64,000 nt of DNA from Asterias amurensis (Eukaryota > Echinodermata > Asteroidea > Forcipulatida > Asteriidae), in NCBI RefSeq assembly GCF_032118995.1, contig NC_092666.1, positions 1,736,001 through 1,800,000 of the forward strand, given 5' to 3'. Within the stretch, counting starts at the first letter, position 1. Each line of letters starts with the position of its first letter. Below the pieces are notes generated by a model. The model saw only the letters and a list, made by a program, of their open reading frames with translations, did not search any database and was not told where the DNA came from. Made by a program: the position numbers and the translations under genes. Shown piece by piece: positions 56,776 to 64,000 of this stretch.

Positions 56776-57118
56776 TTAAAGGCAGTGGACACTATGGTAA
56801 TTGTCAAAGACTAGCCTTCACAATTGGTGTATCTCAACATATGCATCAAATAACAAACCTGTGAAAATTTGAGCTCAATCGGTCATCGAACTAGCGAGAT
56901 AATATTGAAAGAAAAAAAAAAACCTTGTCACGAAGTTTAGGTCTTGAAATCAAATTCGTGGAAAATTACTTCTTTCTCGAAAACTATGGCACTTCAGAGG
57001 GAGCCGTTACTCACAATGTTTTATACCATCAACCTCTCCCCATTACTCGTCACCAAGGAAGGTTTTATGCTAAAAAAATTATTATTGAGTGATTACCAAT
57101 AGTGTCCACTGCCTTTAA
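56776..57118 (+). mobile_element. Family A MITE (A11)
   Basis: It runs from TTAAAGGCAGTGGACAC to GTGTCCACTGCCTTTAA. The central palindrome is shortened, so the copy is about 40 bases shorter than A2. Confidence 0.9.
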
Positions 57119-57256
57119 ATGGCTCACCTATCAGTCGCTCAAGGCGCTTTAACATTCTGTATTTGTTTCCTAGTGGGACTACATTTTGAATTATTACTAC
57201 TATAAGACGTACTCCGTTTACATAGCACTACGCATGGGCTCTTTTACGTCATTTAC

Positions 57257-57378
57257 GTCATTTAGTGTCTAGCTTAAGGACACGGTGTCATAACCGGGGC
57301 TCGAACCCATTCTCTGCCGATCAGAAACCCCACAGCTTGATTGAGTTCCGTGCTCTTTACCGCTAGGCCACGACACGC
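57257..57378 (-). mobile_element. SINE T3 fragment
   Basis: GGGGCTCGAACCCATTCTCT and TTACCGCTAGGCCACGACAC are the reverse complements of T3 box B and box A. Confidence 0.65.
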
Positions 57379-57730
57379 TATGGTACAAACAATACGTCAA
57401 TTAATTAAACGTCCAAATGATCCGCCTGTATCAGGTTTACACTAATGGCATTATGTCTTGCAGCCAGTAGACCGTCGGGAAACGTGTTTAACTCATTTTC
57501 AACTCTGATTTCAAATGTTGTTATACAAAAATTATGTACTCAAGAGAGATTCAAAAGTGTGGTGTGAATTTTGATTCTTCTTTCGAAATTGTTATGGTCT
57601 TACAAAAAGAGGAAGCAATATGTCTTAATTTGAATTATAATAAAATTATAATAATTCTATTGTTAGAGACACTAGTTTCCATTTTACATTGTTCAATCTC
57701 ACCAGATTGTACGCCGTTGCGTACGCAGGT

Positions 57731-57934
57731 TCATTCAGTACCGTCATAGGTTTTATGGTGCAGACTCTTTTTCTTTAACCGACACCCAATTAGATCGTTA
57801 TTATGCAAATCCAAATAAACTTGATCCCCTCTTTTTATAAGACCAACACCTGTGATGACCGACGCAAGTGTTTCTGCGGCAGTCTCAGACTTGCTGTCCC
57901 TTTGTCCAAGCCTCCTCCTACATACTGCCGCCAC
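57731..57934 (-). other. Unassigned minus-strand frame
   Basis: A 67-codon frame contains TGVGLIKRGDQVYLDLHNND, which resembles the last strands of TNF- or C1q-like jelly-roll domains. The usual ending motif is absent and no second exon was found, so it may be a decayed fragment or chance. Confidence 0.2.
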
Positions 57935-58526
57935 ATGCCATGTGCTATAACTCGATTATTATCTGACTGTTATTTTTGGCAAGTATTTGAAAATTTATGG
58001 TCAACATCGCTATAAAAGTACGGATAAATCTGTCTGCAGCTGGAGCAAGGTCAATTATGACGTTACTTGTTGTCAGTGTTGCTTCACCAACAATACGGAA
58101 CGTCGGCGTACAACACATCCTTGGGGACTGGGTGTGACATTGAAATTGATCGATTCAACACAAGAAGGTCTAGGCCAATGTCTCGTAACTTTTGTTGTGT
58201 TGTTCTCATTTAAGCACGAAACGTAATTAGCGAGGATTAGTGGTTCGATATACTTTTACAGGGTGTGTTTTTGTACTTTGAAGACTAGGCCTACGATGCT
58301 ATTATAGAAAGCAGCCATATTTTATCAAATCACGGCCACGACGTCTTTTATAACGAACACGAGGCCAGATGACAACGGTGAGATCCTTAATACGTCAAAC
58401 CATACATTGGATTCCGGTTTCAAGTTTATTGTTTTGTTTATTTGAACAAAAATGAAACTTATATGACTATGAGCCCAAAGAATATATTATTCGTTGTTGG
58501 TTTACAAAAAAAAACAACCAAAAAAA
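57935..58526. other. No gene recognised
   Basis: Single-copy-looking sequence without exon borders that I trust. Confidence 0.4.
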
Positions 58527-58866
58527 ACAACAACAACAACAACAACTAAAACGGCAGCAACAACAACAACAACAACAACAACAACGACAACGACGACAAC
58601 GACAACGAACATGACAATAACAACGACATTGACAACGACGAAGACAACGACAACAGCTACAACACCAACGACACCGATAACGACAACGACAACGACATTG
58701 ATAACGACAACGGCAACGGCAACGACAACGACAACGACAACGACAAAGGCAACGGCAACGGCAACGACAACGAAATCAACAACGACAACGACATCGACAA
58801 CGACAACGACAACCACAATGACAACAACAACAGCAGCGACAGAAACAAAGTCAACAACAACAAAAG
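58527..58866 (+). repeat. Degenerate triplet array (ACA/ACG/GCA)n
   Basis: About 113 triplets, nearly all ACN, arranged partly as hexamers ACAACG. The array opens poly-threonine, poly-valine and poly-leucine/serine frames, all artefacts. A smaller relative lies at about 45786-45945. Confidence 0.95.
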
Positions 58867-59150
58867 CATATGCATTAACTGCAAGTAACAATCTCACATA
58901 AATACAATACAATCTGTATGTTGAAGCTAGTTTTGCCCGTTAATCTTGCTATATCACACCATTCCTTATGCAATGATGATGAGCCGGTGGCCACTCATGT
59001 ATGGTGTATCATCATCAGCAGGCAGACGCCTGACGTAAATCCATCGGCATGTTTATGCTACCAGACAGCAAATTTAGACAATAATTATGGTTTGTTTACC
59101 GTAGTTTCATAAGGTAATAAACATACCATGATGGAGACGTAAACACTGCA

Positions 59151-59166
59151 ACCCCCCCCCCCCCCA
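59151..59166 (+). repeat. C homopolymer
   Basis: A run of about 15-16 C, prone to length error in sequencing. Confidence 0.9.
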
Positions 59167-59502
59167 CATGATGAAAGTGAAATGTACAGTTCATTGCTGT
59201 TTCTAAAAGCAGATCTAGTTGACTGAGGTTTAAACAAACATGTGGTACATTCACAATTTTCGGCTAAGCAGTGGAAATAGTTATTAAAAGATTCGTTTTT
59301 TAATCACCTTATTGTTTATCGTAAATGTAGAAAAAGTAAAAAGGAAAAAAAAAATATTTGAACATGCTTCCGATGATATTACAAAAAAAAAGGAAAATTT
59401 GTCTTTGAGGGAATGTTCAAAATTTACTTATTCACCCGTACCAAAACATGTATAGGTCAACGTTAATACTGTCAATTCGAGAACAAAAGAAGAACACAAT
59501 AA
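59167..59502. other. No feature recognised
   Basis: AT-rich with short A runs. Confidence 0.4.
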
Positions 59503-59715
59503 TTAAGACACTTTAACACGATTTGTCAGTGATATTTTTTAAGACCAGTTTCTCACTTGGTGTATCCCAACAAATGCATAGCATAACAAATCCGTGACAG
59601 TTAAATTAGGCAAGAAGTTGCAAGAAAATTATGAATAAGAAAAACAAACCCTTGTTTCACAAGTTTGCGTGCTTTCAGATGCCTGAAAAGGGGCTTGAGG
59701 CCTGAAGTCTTTTAA
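59503..59715 (+). mobile_element. Family A fragment (A12), old
   Basis: GACCAGTTTCTCACTTGGTG, TATCCCAACAAATGCATAG and GCGTGCTTTCAGATGCCTGA identify it. Both ends are eroded. Confidence 0.55.
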
Positions 59716-59967
59716 TATTTCAAACTCATATAGTTAGCTTAGATATGTCAATCTTTGAAATGTCACTGATACAACAGTTAGTTCTACTACAGTCCCGAAG
59801 AAACGGTCACTGACTTCGCTATATTTTAATCAATTTAAACAAATTGTTGTACAAACATTCTTTGCTCAGATCAATTGAATTTACCTGAAATGTAAGTTCA
59901 ACACTTTTAGTTAATTCAATTTTATAACTTACTATTAAGTGTTTAGTTTTTTAATGCCGGGCCCGTA

Positions 59968-60358
59968 TTAAAGCCAGTGGACACTATTGGTAATTACTCA
60001 AAATAATTATTAGCATAAAACCTTACTTGGTAAAGAGTAATTGGAAGAGTTTGATATTGTAAAACAATGCGAGAAACGGCTCCCTCTGAAGTGGAGTAGT
60101 TTTCGAGAAAGAAGTAATTTTCCACGAATTTGATTTCGAGACCTCAGATTAAGAATTTGCGGTCTCGAAATCAAGCATCTGAAAGCATACAATTCCTGGT
60201 GACATGGGTGGGTTTTTTTCTTTTATTATTATCTCGCAACTTCTATGACCGATTGAGCTCAAATTTCCACAGGTTTGTAATTCACAGGTTTGGTGCATAT
60301 GTTGAGATACACCAAGTGAGAAGACTGGTCTTAGACAATTACCAATCAGTGTCTTTAA
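59968..60358 (-). mobile_element. Family A MITE (A13)
   Basis: A full-length copy from TTAAAGCCAGTGGACAC to CAATCAGTGTCTTTAA, with the GAGACCTCAG/GCGGTCTCG palindrome. Confidence 0.88.
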
Positions 60359-60673
60359 AAGATGGATAATATGTTCTTTACATTTGCTTGCAATTTGCTT
60401 GACCAAAAATGTGGCAAACATGAATGTGCTCCCTCTGTAACGATTTCTGCTGAATTGTACTCACGCACCAATAAGTAACGCCCGTTGACTATCGACCATG
60501 GGATATAACAGGTTTCTCTGAAACCACACTTGAACAATAACAATTTGTTCCATAAAAAGTAGCCAATGATAGTCTTTGAAGAGCAAAGCTGTTTGGAGAC
60601 ACAGCGAATATTTAGTTAACTCATGTGACAAGTAAAGTATTGAATTATAGTAAATCGAATCGCAATCACGTTT

Positions 60674-61452
60674 TTAAAGACACTGGACACTATTGGTAAT
60701 TGTCAAAGACTAGACTTCACAGTTGGTGTATCTCAACATATGCATAAAATGACAAACCTGTGAAAATTTTAGCTCAATCGGTCATCGAAGTTGCGAGATA
60801 ATAATGAAAGAAAAAACACCCTTGTCACACGAAGTTGTGTGCTGTCAGATGCTTGATTTCGAGTTGTGAGTTGTGTTACAAAGATTTGATCATGATTATT
60901 CGTATATAATATAAAACTATAAGTGCTTGCAAGTTATAACTCTCAGATAAAAGTCGATACCATAAAACACGCACACCACTGCACCTTTATGAGAAAACAG
61001 ATGCTTCAAAGACAGCCTTTCTATTACTGAAACCTACCATCGCATGGAGACAAGAAAAGATCACTCAAAATTCAGTGTTTTTGGAAACTCACGGGAATGA
61101 CAACACGGTGGTCGAACTTCATCCTTAGTGAAAGAAAAAAGAGTGACTTGGGAATTGTCGTAATGGTTATGGGACATAATGAGCAGTCGTTCTCGGGCCA
61201 TTATGATGTTGGGCCCTCTGATGTTCGGGCACGTAAGGCCGAGTAAAAAAAGAAACATGTTTAGCGTCGGGGTTTCAGACAAATAATTAAATAGTTTTTT
61301 TTTTTCTTTCTTTTTTTTTTTTTCAAGATAGCGGCAATTCTTTTTAAAATTTCAAATTGTTTTTTTTTCTTCTCTTTGTTATTTCATACATATGTTGAGA
61401 TACACCGTGAAGGCTAGTCTTTGACAATTACCAATAGTGTCCACTGTCTTTA
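60674..61452 (+). mobile_element. Family A MITE (A14) split by a ~500-bp insertion
   Basis: The left part (60674 to about 60867) starts TTAAAGACACTGGACAC. The right part (about 61376-61452) ends GTGTCCACTGTCTTTAA. The unknown sequence between them is pyrimidine-rich at its right edge and has no recognised family. Confidence 0.75.
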
Positions 61453-62269
61453 AACACACAACACAAAAAGGAAACGTGTCGGATATACATATATTTTTTT
61501 TCATGGCTGCTTGCCCGAATTATTATCAAAGACAAACGGCTGGGCTATTTTTTCAAAACCTAATTTTTTGTTTGCCGAATTTCCCTTCTTTGCGGGGACG
61601 CAAACATGTTAATTTTTTTACTCTGCCCAATGGCTGAGTGATAGGCTAAAAAGGTGGCGTGTTATTGGGGGTAGTTGGCAGCTACTTAACTTAATGGCAA
61701 CAAACGATGTCGTTAAGGTGTTCAAAATCACCACACATAACTCGAAGATTATGCACATTCAAGGCAGAATTTCATATGTAGCACCTATTGACCACCAACA
61801 AAATGGTGATTGTGTTTATGTAAATGTTGAATGCACTTTTGGGTGATATCATTAAACAAACTTTGTATCCATAGCAAGGACTTTTGTGTAATCTTCTCTG
61901 CTTCTGCTTTTAAAGGGAAGGTTGGTAATAACTCTTGAATACATCGGTCATAATCATTTTGAGAATCATTTATTAATTAGTTTTTATTCCCAACAATTTA
62001 ATTTAAGAAGTGTTTGGTGACAGAAAGGTCTCTCAGATTGAGTGTTATGTTGTTATTGTTGTTTTCTTATTCATTTTGGGGGTTGACGTTGTTGTTTTTT
62101 TTTGACCTTTTTTTTTAATTTTTAATCGAACATAATCGAATAGTTCAGGGTGTTGGCTCTGCGTATCAAACCAATACGTTAAAAATCCTAAAGACCAAGT
62201 TTTTCACAAGAAAATTATTCATCCTTCATTATTAATTACCAATATTGTGCTCTCTGTTTAAGACAAATC
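61453..62269. other. No gene recognised
   Basis: AT-rich with T-runs. CTTTTAAAGGGAAGGTTGG near 61910 may begin another TTAA-type element, but no right end was found. Confidence 0.35.
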
Positions 62270-62613
62270 TACGGAGCCCGGGAGGGGACAATGGACAAAA
62301 TAATATGCAGGAGCTAACTCGTTCACACGGTTTAGTAATCCCTTCGAATGAATGAATAATCTGTTCCCACGGATTTATTAATTCGTTCGAACGGATTACT
62401 AAACCGTGCGGACGGATTATTAATTCGTTTGAATGGTTTGTTCGAATGGATTACTAAACCATGCGAACGGATTATTAATTAATTTGGATGGTTCATTCCA
62501 ATGGATTAGTAAACTGTGCGAATGGAATATTAATTCGTTCAAACGGATTTCTAAACCGAGCGAACGAATTAGTCCCTGCATATTGTTTCCACTGTCCCCT
62601 CCCGGGCTCCGTA
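62270..62613. mobile_element. Inverted-repeat element with an internal tandem array
   Basis: TACGGAGCCCGGGAGGGGAC at the left faces GTCCCCTCCCGGGCTCCGTA at the right, and the pairing continues into ATATGCAGGA/TCCCTGCATAT. ACAAAT stands just outside both ends, a possible 6-bp target duplication. The interior is a degenerate tandem of CGAACGGATTA, TAAACCGTGCG and TTAATTCGTT blocks. Confidence 0.8.
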
Positions 62614-63321
62614 CAAATATGACAATGCTAGAGTGTTTCAAAATTATAAAGCTATTTTCAGGTACAACTTAGAGCCAAGGTTCAATAAAGCGTCTCCTGT
62701 ATATGTATACCCACAAAGAGAAATGTCTACACTTTTTTCCAAAATACTAAATTTCATCCACTCAAGAAAAAATCACTTTTGTGTTCAGCTAAAAAGCACA
62801 GAGTAGGGCGCCTGATGCGATTTGAAGTAGCACTTACAAAAAGCGATCCTTTTATTTCTACTGACGGTAAAACAGCCTCTTTCTATTTCGCATCTGAGGC
62901 AGAAGCAAAAAGCATTAAGTATTGTGTATCTCTTGAACTATGAGTGGCAAAAGACACTTTCTCATGGTTCTGATGACGATAACGACATACCTGTTTATTG
63001 AGTCGTAAAATAAAGGGGCAGAGTACAGGACGTCAAAGAGAAGTGAACATGACGTCGGTTTTTGTATTTTATCTTTTGGATGAGTTGTTTTCGTAATCTT
63101 TTCGATGTGTCAAACACATTATTATTGATTGATTGCTGCTTGTTCGTTTTTGGTGTTGACAGAGTGACTCTGCAATGTTCAGAGGGGCTAGGGGCCAGGG
63201 TTGAAGATTATTTGTGTTAACATGGAGGTATCCATGGTCTTAGCTTTCAGATTTCACCTCGCCATAACACACTCGCCCTCCGCCTTCACAAAGAGAAGAG
63301 GGGAAAAGGGGATGCACATAC
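62614..63321. other. No gene recognised
   Basis: No repeats or exons that I can support. Confidence 0.4.
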
Positions 63322-63579
63322 TAGTTGCAAGAGAAAAATGAAAGAAAAACACACATTGTTGCGCACTTCTTTAGTTTGCTTTCAGATGCCAAAAAAAGCC
63401 AAATGCTTGAAGTATTTTAGTATTTGAGTGATAAATTACCCTAAAACTATGTTACTTCAGCGGGAGCCATTTTTCACAATGTGATATGCCATCAAAAACT
63501 CTCCGTTGCTCGTTAACAAGTAAGGTTTTATGCTGAACAAATATTTTGAGTAATAACCAAAAGTGTCCTGTGCCTTTAA
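63322..63579 (+). mobile_element. Family A fragment (A15)
   Basis: GAAAGAAAAACACACATTG, GCTTTCAGATGCC and GTGTCCTGTGCCTTTAA form the right two-thirds of the family. The left end is lost. Confidence 0.7.
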
Positions 63580-63954
63580 AGAAGTACTACATGTTTCAAA
63601 GAAAATCATATAATATTGACAAAACTAAAAGCACCTGGCCCGGATGTCAGATCTTTGGAATCAGCTGTCTCTAAAACCCTAACGCCCCCCTCCTCCCCTC
63701 CCCCTCTCGACCTCCCTCCCCCAACCAATTCTCTCCCAATATAATGCTCTGTTCCAAATAGTATAAACGGTACAATCATACAACAGAGTTGGCTGTTAAT
63801 TTTTTTTTCCTTGTGAATTATTAATTTGTTGCCAGGTGGAACAGAAGCATTACTTATGGCATTATTGTACTGTTTGGAAGAACGCATGTGGTGTATGGGT
63901 TTGTCACAATTGGTTCGTGTGTGGGGAGGTATGTTTTTGGCATTGGACCTAATA
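63580..63954. other. No gene recognised
   Basis: A pyrimidine-rich patch (about 63680-63740, CCCCTCCTCCCC) opens a spurious minus-strand frame. Confidence 0.45.
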
Positions 63955-64000
63955 TAAAGACACTGGACACATTGGGTAATTTTCAAAGACCAGTCTTCTC
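63955..64000 (+). mobile_element. Family A MITE (A16), cut by the window edge
   Basis: TAAAGACACTGGACACATTG and TTTTCAAAGACCAGTCTTCT begin a copy that continues beyond the window. Confidence 0.75.

Noticed and set aside
58494-58912. Poly-threonine or poly-valine protein gene
   Set aside because: Both are readings of a triplet repeat; there are no splice sites, promoter or non-repeat domain.

Overview
The window looks like nuclear DNA from a marine invertebrate deuterostome, most likely an echinoderm and possibly a sea star. That placement is an inference. It rests on the intron-rich gene style, on proteins close to animal IFT57, cytosolic sulfotransferase and TatD families, on AT-rich sequence, and on dense short DNA-transposon and tRNA-derived repeats of echinoderm type. 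No species marker was seen.

Three protein genes can be spliced by hand with intron phases that agree at every junction. (1) 4939-13415, plus strand: a cytosolic sulfotransferase in 7 exons, 325 residues; exon 1 is tentative. (2) 16107-22437, minus strand: IFT57, a ciliary intraflagellar transport subunit, in 9 coding exons, 410 residues. (3) 25012-35452, plus strand: a 433-residue protein with an RNA recognition motif fused to a TatD-type hydrolase, in 7 exons. Genes 1 and 2 are tail to tail. Genes 2 and 3 are head to head across a 2.6-kb interval that contains a near-perfect 845-bp palindromic mobile element with a 9-bp target duplication. Intron 3 of gene 3 holds a 3.8-kb minisatellite of about 84 copies of a 45-bp unit. 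Each unit looks like a branch point, a 3' splice site and an abutting 5' splice site.

From about 35.5 kb to the end (28.5 kb) I find no confident protein gene. It holds one good tRNA-Trp gene (53931-54002), a LINE 3' fragment, several tandem arrays, hairpins and many short elements. One candidate 39-nt orphan exon (50682-50720) leaves open that part of this stretch lies in an intron of a larger gene.

Repeats dominate the rest. Six families (called A, B, C, D, F and I here) start TTAAAG and end with TTTAA, which suggests TTAA target duplications; most start TTAAAGG. Three tRNA-derived SINE families (T1, T2, T3) also recur, with further palindromic or TIR-bearing families E, G and H and shorter families J and K. 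Family names are local to this report. Nothing resembling a virus-derived or LTR element was recognised. The three genes have no obvious shared pathway; IFT57 and RRM-TatD may share a divergent promoter.
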